64,000 bases of DNA from Dickeya zeae NCPPB 2538. GTDB taxonomy: Bacteria; Pseudomonadota; Gammaproteobacteria; Enterobacterales; Enterobacteriaceae. Numbering within the stretch: the stretch's first letter is position 1; each line of letters starts with the position of its first letter. The position numbers and the translations under genes were made by a program. The notes below the pieces were generated by a model. It did not search any database. It saw nothing but the letters and a program-made list of their open reading frames with translations, and was not told the origin of the DNA. The DNA lies in contig NZ_CM001977.1 in assembly GCF_000406165.1 (NCBI RefSeq), positions 3,507,660 through 3,571,659 of the forward strand, in the 5' to 3' direction. This document shows positions 1-8,789 of this stretch, one piece after another.

Positions 1-39
1 GATCTTTTTTTCCGTTCGCGCATTTTTCCACCCTTACGG

Positions 40-606
40 CTATTTTCCGTGCTGTTTTATCGTTTTAGGCAGGTCTGCCAGGCTATCAATTACCCAATCA
101 GCCAATTTTTCGCCCTCTTCAGTGAGTGGCTTACCGGTTTTTACCAAGACTTTAGTGCCAACTCCTGCCGCCTGAGCTGCCTGCATATCTTCCATTTTGT
201 CGCCCACCATATAAGAAGCCGCCATATCAATATGTAGATGACGCTGCGCGGAGATGAACATGCCTGGCTGAGGCTTACGACAGTCACACTGTTGGCGGTA
301 CTCCCCTTCACCGGCATCAGGATGATGCGGACAATAGTAGATACCATCCAAATCAACACCGCGATCGGCCAGCGACCAGTCCATCCATTCGGTAAGTTGC
401 ATGAACTGCTCTTCAGTAAACTTACCTCTGGCAATCCCCGACTGATTAGTCACCAATACCAAAGCAAACCCCATTTTTTTGAGTTCATGCAAGGCTTCGA
501 TGACACCATCGATAAATTGAAACTGATCGATTTCATGGACATAGCCATGATCAACATTAATAGTACCGTCACGGTCGAGAAAAATTGCTGGAACGCTATT
601 TGCCAC
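40..606 (-). CDS. gmhB: D-glycero-beta-D-manno-heptose 1,7-bisphosphate 7-phosphatase
   Basis: Removes the 7-phosphate of heptose 1,7-bisphosphate in the cytoplasm, a step in making ADP-heptose for the LPS inner core. HldE, encoded at 60241-61668, acts just before and just after it. HAD-family signature FLDRDGT lies at residues 9-15 (nucleophile D11, acid/base D13), followed by VTNQSG near 52-57. A zinc loop with C92, H94, C107 and C109 is characteristic of GmhB. I chose the GTG start at 606: the protein then begins VANSVPAIFLDRDG as in other enterobacteria, is 188 aa long, and has AGGAG upstream. The open frame extends further to 771, but that part overlaps the metN promoter and is not conserved. 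Divergent from metN. Bases 1-39 hold nothing recognisable. Confidence 0.96.
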   Translation of the reverse strand: MANSVPAIFLDRDGTINVDHGYVHEIDQFQFIDGVIEALHELKKMGFALVLVTNQSGIARGKFTEEQFMQLTEWMDWSLADRGVDLDGIYYCPHHPDAGEGEYRQQCDCRKPQPGMFISAQRHLHIDMAASYMVGDKMEDMQAAQAAGVGTKVLVKTGKPLTEEGEKLADWVIDSLADLPKTIKQHGK

Positions 607-682
607 TTGCCTTTGCTCCTGATGGCGTAAATTGCGCGTAGTATCGCATGTTTTCATTATCAGAGAGAGTACCTCCCCAATA

Positions 683-720
683 GGATCTAGATTGACTTGG
701 ACGTCTAGACGCCTTAACAT
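683..720 (+). promoter_or_regulatory. metNIQ promoter with MetJ (met box) operator
   Basis: TTGACT at 692-697 and TAACAT at 715-720 are separated by 17 bases, a good sigma-70 promoter. The spacer is filled by two 8-bp met boxes, GGACGTCT (699-706) and AGACGCCT (707-714), against consensus AGACGTCT. Weaker boxes at 683-690 and 691-698 extend the array to four. MetJ with S-adenosylmethionine is known to repress metNIQ in E. coli through such tandem boxes, so repression by occlusion of RNA polymerase is expected here. Confidence 0.85.
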
Positions 721-785
721 CCCTTCCACATTGAGCCGGATTATCATGGTTTCTAATCCGGCTATCGGCATCTTTGATAAAACTT

Positions 786-1817
786 ATGATTGAACTACTT
801 AATATTACAAAGGTTTTTCAGCAAAAGGGGCGCGCCGTCACTGCACTTGACGACGTAACACTACGCGTACCCGCTGGCCAGATTTATGGCGTAATCGGCG
901 CATCCGGTGCGGGTAAAAGCACACTGATTCGTTGCGTCAATCTGTTGGAAAGACCGACTCAAGGGAAAGTGCTGATCGACGGGAAAGATCTGATGAGTCT
1001 GTCAGAAAGCCAACTGACGCGCACCCGCCGTCAAATCGGCATGATTTTCCAGCACTTCAATTTGTTATCCTCCCGTACCGTATTTGGCAACGTAGCGTTA
1101 CCGCTGGAACTGGACAACACTCCTGCGTCTGATATCAAGCAACGGGTACATCAACTTCTGGATTTGGTCGGCCTGTCGGACAAACATGATGCTTATCCAG
1201 CCAACCTGTCTGGCGGTCAAAAACAGCGTGTCGCCATCGCCCGTGCGTTGGCAAGTAATCCTAAAGTATTGCTGTGTGATGAAGCCACCAGCGCACTGGA
1301 CCCAGCCACTACCCGTTCTATTCTTGAATTACTAAAAGACATTAATCGTCGACTGGGTCTGACCATTCTATTGATTACGCATGAAATGGATGTCGTTAAA
1401 CGTATTTGTGATCAGGTAGCGGTAATCAGTGACGGTAAGCTGATTGAGCAGGACACGGTCAGCGAGGTGTTCTCACACCCGAAAACGCCGCTGGCACAGA
1501 AATTTATTCAGTCTACCCTGCATCTGGATATTCCGGATGACTACCAGCAACGACTATCACCAACACCCCGTCAGGGAAGCGTACCGCTACTGCGAATGGA
1601 ATTCACCGGTCAGTCGGTCGATGCGCCGTTGCTGTCCGAAGTGGCTCGCACGTTCAACGTCAACAACAACATTATCAGTGCGCAGATGGATTACGCCGGT
1701 GGCGTTAAATTCGGCATCATGCTGGCAGAAATGCACGGACAAGATACTGATACTCAAGCCGCTATCGCATTTCTGCAGCAACACCATGTAAATATTGAGG
1801 TATTGGGTTATGTCTGA
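786..1817 (+). CDS. metN: Methionine ABC importer ATP-binding subunit
   Basis: ATPase that powers uptake of L- and D-methionine with MetI (permease) and MetQ (lipoprotein binding protein). Walker A GASGAGKST sits near residues 38-46, the signature LSGGQKQR near 140, and Walker B VLLCDEATSALD near 165. The C-terminal part (about 265-343) is the NIL/ACT-like domain that senses methionine in this family and gives trans-inhibition. I chose ATG at 786, which gives 343 aa, the same as E. coli MetN. A TTG at 774 in frame would add four residues. First gene of metNIQ; its end overlaps metI by 8 bases. Confidence 0.97.
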   Translation: MIELLNITKVFQQKGRAVTALDDVTLRVPAGQIYGVIGASGAGKSTLIRCVNLLERPTQGKVLIDGKDLMSLSESQLTRTRRQIGMIFQHFNLLSSRTVFGNVALPLELDNTPASDIKQRVHQLLDLVGLSDKHDAYPANLSGGQKQRVAIARALASNPKVLLCDEATSALDPATTRSILELLKDINRRLGLTILLITHEMDVVKRICDQVAVISDGKLIEQDTVSEVFSHPKTPLAQKFIQSTLHLDIPDDYQQRLSPTPRQGSVPLLRMEFTGQSVDAPLLSEVARTFNVNNNIISAQMDYAGGVKFGIMLAEMHGQDTDTQAAIAFLQQHHVNIEVLGYV

Positions 1818-2463
1818 GGCAATGGTATGGTTATTTGCCCGGAGTATCTGGGAAACGTTGTTTATGACTTTTGCCTCTGGCTTTTTGGGGTTTGCCGTTG
1901 GAATGCCTTTCGGCGTGCTACTGTATGTCACCCGTCCTGGGCAGATTATGGAAAATATCTCGCTGTACCGAGTGATTTCAGCGCTAGTCAATGTCTTCCG
2001 TTCAATTCCTTTTATCATCTTATTGGTATGGATGATCCCATTCACCCGCATGATTGTCGGTACGTCTATCGGCCTCTACGCAGTGATCGTACCTCTGACA
2101 GTCGGCGCATCGCCATTTATCGCTCGAATGGTGGAAAACACACTGTTGGAATTGCCCGTAGGATTGATTGAAGCGTCGCGAGCAATGGGGGCGACCCCAA
2201 TCCAAATTATCCGCAAAGTACTATTGCCCGAGGCGCTGCCGGGATTGGTGAACGCCGCTACGATTACGCTTATAACACTGGTTGGCTATTCAGCAATGGG
2301 TGGGGCTGTCGGTGCGGGAGGTCTGGGGCAATTAGGTATTCAATACGGGTATGTGACCTACAACCCTTTGGTAATGAATACCGTTCTGATCTTGCTGGTG
2401 ATTCTGGTTTATCTGATTCAGTTCTTCGGTGACCGAGTGGTGCGGGCCGTTACTCATAAATAA
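1810..2463 (+). CDS. metI: Methionine ABC importer permease
   Basis: Inner-membrane permease of the MetNIQ methionine importer. The 217-aa protein has about five hydrophobic segments. The cytoplasmic coupling (EAA) loop is EASRAMGATPIQIIRKVLLPEALPG, here described by its first and last parts, around residues 125-149. The start at 1810 (MSEAMVW) matches the length of E. coli MetI and overlaps the end of metN by 8 bases, which suggests translational coupling. An upstream in-frame codon at 1795 lies inside metN and is less likely. Confidence 0.97.
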   Translation: MSEAMVWLFARSIWETLFMTFASGFLGFAVGMPFGVLLYVTRPGQIMENISLYRVISALVNVFRSIPFIILLVWMIPFTRMIVGTSIGLYAVIVPLTVGASPFIARMVENTLLELPVGLIEASRAMGATPIQIIRKVLLPEALPGLVNAATITLITLVGYSAMGGAVGAGGLGQLGIQYGYVTYNPLVMNTVLILLVILVYLIQFFGDRVVRAVTHK

Positions 2464-2527
2464 TTGAGTTTTAGCATCGCGTTTATCTTCTTCCGTGCAG
2501 GTTAAAAACATTACATAGGGGTAAAAA

Positions 2528-3343
2528 ATGGCAATTAAATTGAAATCTATCGCCGCAGTGGGTGCGTTGATTGGTGCACTGGCGCTGGCCGGATGCGGTC
2601 AGGAGCAGAAGAACCCTAACCACATTAAAGTGGGCGTTATCGTCGGTGCAGAGCAGCAGGTAGCGGAAGTGGCACAGAAAGTCGCCAAAGAAAAATACGG
2701 CCTGGATGTTGAGCTGGTGACCTTTAATGATTACGTGCTGCCGAACGAAGCGCTGAGCAAAGGCGATATCGACCTGAACGCCTTCCAGCACAAACCGTAT
2801 CTCGACCAGCAAATTAAAGACCGCGGCTATAAGCTGGTTTCCGTCGGCAACACCTTTGTGTACCCGATCGCAGGCTATTCCAAAAAAATCAAATCGCTGA
2901 GCGAACTGCAAAATGGCGCTCAGATAGCACTGCCTAACGACCCGACAAACCTGGGCCGCTCGCTGTTGCTGCTACAGAAAGTCGGTTTAATCAAACTCAA
3001 AGACAATGTTGGCCTGTTACCGACCGTGCTGGATGTGGTTGAAAACCCGAAAAACCTGAAACTGGTTGAGCTGGAAGCGCCGCAATTACCGCGTTCTTTG
3101 GATGACGACCAGATTGCGCTGGCTATCATCAACACCACCTATGCCAGCCAAATCAATCTGACCCCAGCCAAAGATGGTCTGTTTGTAGAAGACAAAAACT
3201 CACCATACGTAAACCTGCTGGTTGCCCGTGAAGACAACAAAGACGCAGAAAACGTGAAAAAATTCGTCAAGGCCTATCAGTCTGAGGAAGTGAATCAGGC
3301 GGCATTGAAAGTCTTTAATGGTGGTGCAGTGAAAGGCTGGTAA
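2528..3343 (+). CDS. metQ: Methionine-binding lipoprotein
   Basis: Periplasmic methionine-binding lipoprotein of the MetNIQ importer (NlpA family). A lipoprotein signal peptide ends in lipobox LAGC, with C23 as the lipidated residue. The mature part starts with a serine-free GQEQKN linker and the conserved KVGVIVGAEQQV strand. Length is 271 aa, as in E. coli. A Shine-Dalgarno-like AGGGGT precedes the ATG. Third gene of metNIQ after a 64-base gap, followed by an intrinsic terminator. Confidence 0.97.
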   Translation: MAIKLKSIAAVGALIGALALAGCGQEQKNPNHIKVGVIVGAEQQVAEVAQKVAKEKYGLDVELVTFNDYVLPNEALSKGDIDLNAFQHKPYLDQQIKDRGYKLVSVGNTFVYPIAGYSKKIKSLSELQNGAQIALPNDPTNLGRSLLLLQKVGLIKLKDNVGLLPTVLDVVENPKNLKLVELEAPQLPRSLDDDQIALAIINTTYASQINLTPAKDGLFVEDKNSPYVNLLVAREDNKDAENVKKFVKAYQSEEVNQAALKVFNGGAVKGW

Positions 3344-3376
3344 GTTAATACTTACTTTCTCGCACAAAAGAGATGA

Positions 3377-3406
3377 AAGACGGGCGCCAGCCCGTCTTGT
3401 TATTTT
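3377..3406 (+). terminator. metNIQ intrinsic terminator
   Basis: A perfect 9-bp stem (AAGACGGGC with GCCCGTCTT) encloses the tetraloop GCCA and is followed by a T-rich GTTATTTT tract. It lies 34 bases after the metQ stop and ends the metNIQ transcript before rcsF. Confidence 0.85.
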
Positions 3407-3457
3407 CTGTATAGCTTGCTTCAATAACCGCACTTTATCCAAGCCAGAGGAAAATTT

Positions 3458-3865
3458 ATGCGTGCTGTACCTGTTCTGTTGTTGGCACTTTCGCTAACAG
3501 GGTGTTCCCTGCTGCACAAACCCGCTGCGCCTACGCCACAACCTCAGCCCCCTGCAGCAGTAGAACCGCCGCCGAAGCCGAAGCCGGTCGTACATACCGC
3601 ACCTGCCGTGATGTATAAAAGTGCCGAAGAATTGGTAGGTAAACCATTCCGTGATATGGGCGAAGTATCGGGTTCGTCCTGCCAGTCAAGTGCGCAAGAT
3701 ACGCCCCCCAGCATTCCCTCTGCCCGCAGAAAGATGCAAAACCGCGCTACCGCCATGAAAGCTAACGCGGTATTGCTGCATGACTGCCAGATAATCAGCA
3801 ATGTCGCAGGATGCTATCGTCAGGCCGTTTGCCAGGGCACCGCATTGAAAGTTTCCGCGCAATGA
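3458..3865 (+). CDS. rcsF: Outer-membrane stress-sensing lipoprotein RcsF
   Basis: Lipoprotein that detects envelope and peptidoglycan stress and signals through IgaA to the Rcs phosphorelay, which controls capsule, motility and, in soft-rot bacteria, virulence genes. The signal peptide ends in LTGC (C16). Next comes a proline-rich linker (residues 21-50), thought in the family to thread through outer-membrane porins. The globular domain holds four cysteines, C75, C110, C119 and C125, matching the two disulfides of E. coli RcsF. At 135 aa it is about normal length. AGAGGA precedes the ATG. Its TGA overlaps the trmO ATG. Confidence 0.96.
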   Translation: MRAVPVLLLALSLTGCSLLHKPAAPTPQPQPPAAVEPPPKPKPVVHTAPAVMYKSAEELVGKPFRDMGEVSGSSCQSSAQDTPPSIPSARRKMQNRATAMKANAVLLHDCQIISNVAGCYRQAVCQGTALKVSAQ

Positions 3866-4569
3866 ACCAATTTTGCTTTAATCAGATCGGCGTTATCCGC
3901 TCCCCTTATAAAGAAAAATTCGCCGTACCCCGGCAACCCGGTCTGATTAAGGATGGCGGTGGGGAGTTACATCTCCTCTCGCCTTATGATCAACCCGAGG
4001 CCGTTCGCGGGCTCGAAGATTTCAGTCATCTGTGGCTACTGTTTATCTTCCACCAGACAGCCTCGGCTGGCTGGCACCCAACGGTCAGGCCCCCGCGTCT
4101 GGGTGGCAACGCCCGTATGGGCGTATTCGCTACCCGTTCAACCTTTCGCCCTAACCCAATCGGTATGTCGCTAGTTGAACTCAAAGCGGTTCGCACAGGT
4201 CGGGATGGCGTCATACTGGAACTGGGTAGTCTGGACCTGGTTGATGGCACCCCTATCGTTGATATCAAACCGTATTTGCCCTTCGCCGAAAGCCAGCCGC
4301 AAGCGCGTGCTGGTTTTGCACAATTGGCACCCGACGCCGATATGCCCGTTCGCTTTTCCGCGCTGGCGGAACAGCAACTGACTACGCAGCAGCACATACA
4401 TCCTAATTTGCGGCGTTTTATTACCCAGGTGCTGGCACAAGACCCTCGCCCAGCGTATCGCAAAGGGGAGGATGACACCAAAGTGTATGCCGCACGGTTG
4501 TTGGAATTTAATGTCAAATGGCAGGTCATTGACGGTCAAACGGAAGTGATCAGCCTTGATGCCGGTTAA
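3862..4569 (+). CDS. trmO: tRNA (adenine(37)-N6)-methyltransferase
   Basis: Adds a methyl group from S-adenosylmethionine to t6A37 in threonine tRNAs to give m6t6A (TsaA/YaeB/VirR family). The N-terminal beta-barrel contains the conserved GGNARMGVFATRSTFRPNPIG segment near residues 81-101 (key residues R91, F94 and N98 region). A smaller C-terminal domain starts around 160. I chose the ATG at 3862, which overlaps the rcsF stop as ATGA and gives 235 aa, as in E. coli. The open frame upstream to 3811 lies inside rcsF. Confidence 0.95.
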   Translation: MNQFCFNQIGVIRSPYKEKFAVPRQPGLIKDGGGELHLLSPYDQPEAVRGLEDFSHLWLLFIFHQTASAGWHPTVRPPRLGGNARMGVFATRSTFRPNPIGMSLVELKAVRTGRDGVILELGSLDLVDGTPIVDIKPYLPFAESQPQARAGFAQLAPDADMPVRFSALAEQQLTTQQHIHPNLRRFITQVLAQDPRPAYRKGEDDTKVYAARLLEFNVKWQVIDGQTEVISLDAG

Positions 4570-4633
4570 AAAACGCGGCGGCGACTTTTGGGGAACCGCC
4601 CGCACTGGTAAACTAAACCACTTTTTCTGCCTG

Positions 4634-4648
4634 AACCACACTGTGGTT
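4634..4648. promoter_or_regulatory. Dyad upstream of proS
   Basis: AACCACA and TGTGGTT form perfect 7-bp arms around a single C, 36 bases before the proS start. The form resembles an operator for a dimeric regulator. No U-tract follows, so it is not a terminator. I do not recognise the binding protein. Confidence 0.35.
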
Positions 4649-4684
4649 AATGCTATTTATTTGTTCTGACGGAACTCAAACATC

Positions 4685-6403
4685 ATGCGTACAAGTCAAT
4701 ATATGCTCTCCACGCTGAAGGAGACGCCTGCCGATGCCGAAGTCATCAGCCATCAGTTAATGCTGCGTGCCGGGATGATTCGTAAACTGGCATCCGGCCT
4801 TTATACCTGGTTGCCAACCGGATTACGGGTGCTGAAAAAAGTCGAAAACATCGTGCGTGAAGAAATGAATAACGCCGGTGCCATCGAGATTTCAATGCCG
4901 GTGGTTCAACCCGCCGACTTGTGGCAGGAAAGCGGCCGCTGGGAGCAGTATGGTCCTGAACTGTTGCGCTTTGTTGACCGTGGCGACCGCCCGTTTGTAC
5001 TCGGCCCAACGCATGAAGAAGTGATTACGGATTTGATCCGTAACGAAATCAGCTCCTACAAGCAGTTGCCGCTGAACTTCTACCAGATCCAGACCAAATT
5101 CCGTGATGAAGTCCGTCCGCGTTTTGGCGTCATGCGTGCGCGTGAATTCCTGATGAAGGATGCGTATTCGTTCCATACCACCCAGGAATCCTTGCAGGTT
5201 ACTTACGACGCCATGTATGCCGCCTACAGCAAGATTTTCAGTCGCATGGACCTCGATTTCCGCCCGGTACAGGCTGACACCGGTTCTATCGGCGGCAATG
5301 CATCCCATGAATTCCAGGTGCTGGCCAGCAGCGGTGAAGACGATATCGTCTTCTCTACAGAATCGGATTACGCCGCCAATATTGAGCTGGCGGAAGCCAT
5401 CGCACCGGAACATGGTCTCGGCGCGCCGACTCAACCGATGACGCTGGTAGATACGCCGAACGCTAAAACCATCGCCGAGCTGGTCGAACAGTTTACTCTG
5501 CCAATAGAAAAAACCGTTAAGACCCTGCTGGTGAAAGCGACGGAAGAAAGCGGCCATAAACTGGTTGCCCTGCTGGTTCGTGGCGATCACGAACTGAACG
5601 AAGTCAAAGCAGAAAAACTGGAACTGGTTGCCAGCCCGCTGACATTTGCTACCGAAGATGAAATCCGTGCGATTGTAAAAGCAGGCCCAGGTTCACTGGG
5701 GCCGGTCAATATGCCGGTACCGGTTGTCGTTGACCGGACTGTCGCCGTCATGAGCGACTTCAGTGCAGGTGCCAACATTGATGGTAAGCATTACTTCGGT
5801 ATCAACTGGGAACGCGATGTCGCGCTGCCGCAGGTTGCGGATATCCGCAATGTAGTAGAAGGTGATCGCAGCCCGGACGGTAAAGGCACGCTGCTTATCA
5901 AGCGTGGTATCGAAGTAGGCCACATCTTCCAGTTGGGTAAAAAATATTCCGAAGCATTGAAAGCCACGGTACAAGGTGAAGACGGTCGTAACCAGACTCT
6001 GACTATGGGATGCTACGGCATCGGTGTCACCCGTGTGATCGCCGCCGCCATTGAACAGAACCACGACGATCGCGGCATTATCTGGCCTGACGCTATCGCG
6101 CCGTTCCAGGTCGCTATTCTGCCGATGAACATGCATAAATCCTTCCGTGTGCAGGAAGTAGCCGAAGGCATCTACCAGCAGTTACGTGCAAACGGCATTG
6201 ATGTGTTGCTGGATGACCGTAAAGAGCGTCCTGGCGTTATGTTTGCCGATATGGAATTGATCGGGATTCCGCATACTATCGTGATTGGCGATCGTAACCT
6301 CGACAATGACGAGATCGAATATAAGCACCGTCGTAAAGGCGAGAAAGAGATGATCAAAGCCGGCGATATCGTTGAGTTTTTGCTGTCTCAATGTGCCCGA
6401 TAA
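4685..6403 (+). CDS. proS: Prolyl-tRNA synthetase
   Basis: Class II aminoacyl-tRNA synthetase that charges tRNA-Pro. At 572 aa it is the bacterial type, with an INS editing domain (about residues 220-400) inserted between class II motifs 2 and 3; this domain hydrolyses Ala-tRNA-Pro. The catalytic core has RPRFGVMRAREFLMKDAYSF around 140-160 and the motif 3 region MGCYGIGVTRVIAA around 440-455. The C-terminal anticodon-binding domain covers about 470-570. Upstream, 4634-4648 is a near-perfect dyad (AACCACA-C-TGTGGTT) of unknown role. Transcription ends at the hairpin shared with convergent rpoS. Confidence 0.98.
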   Translation: MRTSQYMLSTLKETPADAEVISHQLMLRAGMIRKLASGLYTWLPTGLRVLKKVENIVREEMNNAGAIEISMPVVQPADLWQESGRWEQYGPELLRFVDRGDRPFVLGPTHEEVITDLIRNEISSYKQLPLNFYQIQTKFRDEVRPRFGVMRAREFLMKDAYSFHTTQESLQVTYDAMYAAYSKIFSRMDLDFRPVQADTGSIGGNASHEFQVLASSGEDDIVFSTESDYAANIELAEAIAPEHGLGAPTQPMTLVDTPNAKTIAELVEQFTLPIEKTVKTLLVKATEESGHKLVALLVRGDHELNEVKAEKLELVASPLTFATEDEIRAIVKAGPGSLGPVNMPVPVVVDRTVAVMSDFSAGANIDGKHYFGINWERDVALPQVADIRNVVEGDRSPDGKGTLLIKRGIEVGHIFQLGKKYSEALKATVQGEDGRNQTLTMGCYGIGVTRVIAAAIEQNHDDRGIIWPDAIAPFQVAILPMNMHKSFRVQEVAEGIYQQLRANGIDVLLDDRKERPGVMFADMELIGIPHTIVIGDRNLDNDEIEYKHRRKGEKEMIKAGDIVEFLLSQCAR

Positions 6404-6447
6404 GGCAAACCGCCTCTCAGACATACAACGTCTGATACGTCGGACAT

Positions 6448-6477
6448 AAAAAATGGTGGGGAAACCCACCATTTTTT
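6448..6477. terminator. Bidirectional terminator between proS and rpoS
   Basis: A perfect 13-bp inverted repeat (AAAAAATGGTGGG with CCCACCATTTTTT) around a GAAA loop gives an A-run on one side and a T-run on the other. It can end transcription from both convergent genes. Confidence 0.92.
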
Positions 6478-6501
6478 GTGCCATGTTAATTATTGTGCAG
6501 A

Positions 6502-7494
6502 TTATTCGCGGAACAGCTCTTCGATATCCAAGCCCTGCACTTGCAGGATTTCACGCAGACGGCGCAACCCTTCTACCTGAATCTGACGAACCCGCTCACG
6601 TGTCAGACCGATTTCACGACCGACATCCTCCAGTGTAGCGGCTTCATATCCCAGCAGACCGAAACGACGAGCCAGTACCTCACGCTGTTTGGCGTTCAGT
6701 TCAAACAACCACTTAACGATATTCTGCTTCATATCGTTATCCTGAGTGGTATCTTCCGGGCCGTTATCTTTCTCATCGGCCAGAATATCCAGCAGCGCTT
6801 TCTCCGAATCTCCGCCCAATGGGGTATCGACCGACGTGATGCGCTCATTGAGGCGCAGCATGCGGTTTACGTCGTCCACTGGCTTATCCAGGCGTTCAGC
6901 AATCTCTTCCGCACTCGGCTCATGATCCAGCTTGTGGGAAAGCTCACGTGCAGTACGCAGATAAACGTTGAGTTCTTTAACGATATGGATAGGTAAACGG
7001 ATAGTTCGGGTTTGATTCATGATGGCCCGTTCAATCGTTTGACGGATCCACCAGGTGGCGTAAGTTGAAAAACGGAACCCACGTTCAGGGTCAAATTTCT
7101 CAACAGCGCGGATAAGACCGAGGTTCCCCTCTTCAATCAGGTCCAGCAATGCCAGCCCTCGATTGTTGTAGCGGCGGGCGATTTTCACCACCAGCCGCAG
7201 GTTACTCTCGATCATACGGCGGCGAGAAGAGACATCGCCGCGTAGTGCCCGACGGGCAAAGTAAACTTCTTCTTCAGCCGTCAGAAGAGGTGAGTAGCCG
7301 ATTTCTCCCAGATAGAGCTGAGTTGCGTCCAGCACGCGCTGTGCAGTTCCTTGCGAGAGCAATTCCTCATCGAGTAGATCGCTATCGCTGGTTTCTTCCT
7401 CCGCAAGCGCTTTGTCGTCAAAAACATCGACTCCGTTCTCATCAAATTCAGCATCTTCATGCAACTCGTTAACTTTCAGCGTATTTTGGCTCAT
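6502..7494 (-). CDS. rpoS: RNA polymerase sigma factor RpoS (sigma-38)
   Basis: Master sigma factor of stationary phase and general stress. At 330 aa it has the usual length and start (MSQNTLKVNELHEDAEF). The acidic N-terminus precedes region 1.2. Region 2, including the -10 recognition helix with RFSTYATWWIRQTIERAI, lies around 140-170. Region 4 with the helix-turn-helix TLEDVGREIGLTRERVRQIQ lies near 285-305. TAGGAG precedes the ATG by 8 bases. In relatives the main rpoS promoter lies inside the upstream nlpD gene; the 53-base nlpD-rpoS gap here cannot hold a full promoter plus the usual long leader, consistent with that. Confidence 0.98.
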   Translation of the reverse strand: MSQNTLKVNELHEDAEFDENGVDVFDDKALAEEETSDSDLLDEELLSQGTAQRVLDATQLYLGEIGYSPLLTAEEEVYFARRALRGDVSSRRRMIESNLRLVVKIARRYNNRGLALLDLIEEGNLGLIRAVEKFDPERGFRFSTYATWWIRQTIERAIMNQTRTIRLPIHIVKELNVYLRTARELSHKLDHEPSAEEIAERLDKPVDDVNRMLRLNERITSVDTPLGGDSEKALLDILADEKDNGPEDTTQDNDMKQNIVKWLFELNAKQREVLARRFGLLGYEAATLEDVGREIGLTRERVRQIQVEGLRRLREILQVQGLDIEELFRE

Positions 7495-7547
7495 AAGTGG
7501 CTCCTACCCGTGATCCCATGGCAGGATACCAACATACCCTGCCCGAT

Positions 7548-8789
7548 TTATCGCTGCGGAAGAAAACGCAGCGGGTTTACGGATTTCCCCTTGTAACGAA
7601 TTTCAAAGTGCAAGCGTACTGAACTGGTTCCGGTGCTACCCATGGTAGCAATTTGTTGACCCGCCTTTACCTCTTGTTGTTCCCGGACCAGCATGGTTTC
7701 GTTATGGGCATAGGCGCTCAGGTAGTCATCATTATGTTTGATGATTATCAGATTACCGTAACCGCGTAACGCGTTACCCGCATACACTACGCGCCCTGAA
7801 GCGGTAGCGACAACGGATTGCCCACGTGAGCCGGCGATATCAATCCCTTTATTTCCCCCCTCTGAGGCTGAGAAATTATCTATGACTTTCCCATCTGTAG
7901 GCCAACGCCAACTGGCAATTGCCGTATTGGTTTGCGTCGGTTCGGTGGCAGGCAACGTAGCTGCAGCCCCTGCCGCAGGCAGCATCTTACCGCCCGCATT
8001 CTGTTTACCCGAACCTTCAGAATACGCATTAGTTGGTTGAGAATCAACCTGTGCGGTTTGCATTTGTGTTGACGATGGCGATGCCGCAGCAGCGGCCGCC
8101 GCGTTGGCTGGCAGCATATGACCGCTGCTGTTCGCGGTATTATTATTGCCCGACAACATACGACTACCGCCAGAGGCTTTAGCCGCATTTTCTGGCAACA
8201 TATGGCCGCTGTCAGACGGGCTGCTGGCGACAGGAGCAGGGGTCGTTGTCATCGTCGGCGTACCGGCGATCGCCATCCCCTGAGAACCGCCTGAAGCATT
8301 CATGTTGCTGCCAAGACTCAGCGTCTGGCCGACATTCAGACTATAAGGCTCCTGAATATTGTTGCGCTGGGCCAGCTCGCGATAATCATTACCGGTGATC
8401 CAGGCAATATAAAACAGGGTATCCCCACGTTTGACAGTGTAGTTATTGCCGGTATAGCTCCCTTTCGGAATGCTGTTATAGCTACGGTTATAGACAATCT
8501 TCCCTTCCCGCGTGGTGACGGCTGCGGGTGCTGGCGACGCCTCGCCAGAAGGACGGCTGATACTCGCAGAAGGAAGAGGCTGCGAGTTATTGCTCATGCT
8601 GCTGCCAACGCTCGAAATACGCGGTGGTGGTGAATAGGTGGTCGTACTGCCCGAACGGCTTCCTGCGTCGTTACCTCCCACGCTGCTGATCGGGGCGGCC
8701 TGATTATTGTCATTTGCACAACCAGCCAATCCCAGAGTAATAATCGAACACACAGCGATCTGACGCCAGTTAACGATTTGGCTTCCCAT
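7548..8789 (-). CDS. nlpD: NlpD, LysM/M23 lipoprotein activator of amidase AmiC
   Basis: Outer-membrane lipoprotein that activates the amidase AmiC to split septal peptidoglycan. The chosen ATG at 8789 (MGSQIVNWRQ) places a signal peptide directly before lipobox LAGC (C24) and gives 413 aa; the frame is open to 8978, but that stretch is not NlpD-like. A LysM domain (residues 116-160) is followed by a long low-complexity linker with three MLP-containing repeats (GHMLPENAA, GHMLPANAA, GKMLPAAGA). A C-terminal LytM/M23 domain (about 310-413) appears to lack the full zinc-ligand set of true peptidases, as in other NlpD proteins. The linker is longer than in E. coli NlpD (379 aa). Confidence 0.95.
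   Translation of the reverse strand: MGSQIVNWRQIAVCSIITLGLAGCANDNNQAAPISSVGGNDAGSRSGSTTTYSPPPRISSVGSSMSNNSQPLPSASISRPSGEASPAPAAVTTREGKIVYNRSYNSIPKGSYTGNNYTVKRGDTLFYIAWITGNDYRELAQRNNIQEPYSLNVGQTLSLGSNMNASGGSQGMAIAGTPTMTTTPAPVASSPSDSGHMLPENAAKASGGSRMLSGNNNTANSSGHMLPANAAAAAAASPSSTQMQTAQVDSQPTNAYSEGSGKQNAGGKMLPAAGAAATLPATEPTQTNTAIASWRWPTDGKVIDNFSASEGGNKGIDIAGSRGQSVVATASGRVVYAGNALRGYGNLIIIKHNDDYLSAYAHNETMLVREQQEVKAGQQIATMGSTGTSSVRLHFEIRYKGKSVNPLRFLPQR

Noticed and set aside
1..39. Possible start of an rRNA operon next to gmhB, as in E. coli
   Set aside because: Only 39 bases are available and none resembles 16S rRNA.
607..771. N-terminal extension of gmhB to 771
   Set aside because: The extension lies over the metN promoter and met boxes and is not part of GmhB in relatives; GTG 606 has a good AGGAG and gives the normal length.
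3601..3800. Minus-strand open frame across rcsF
   Set aside because: Shadow of the rcsF reading frame; RcsF is unmistakable from lipobox and four cysteines.
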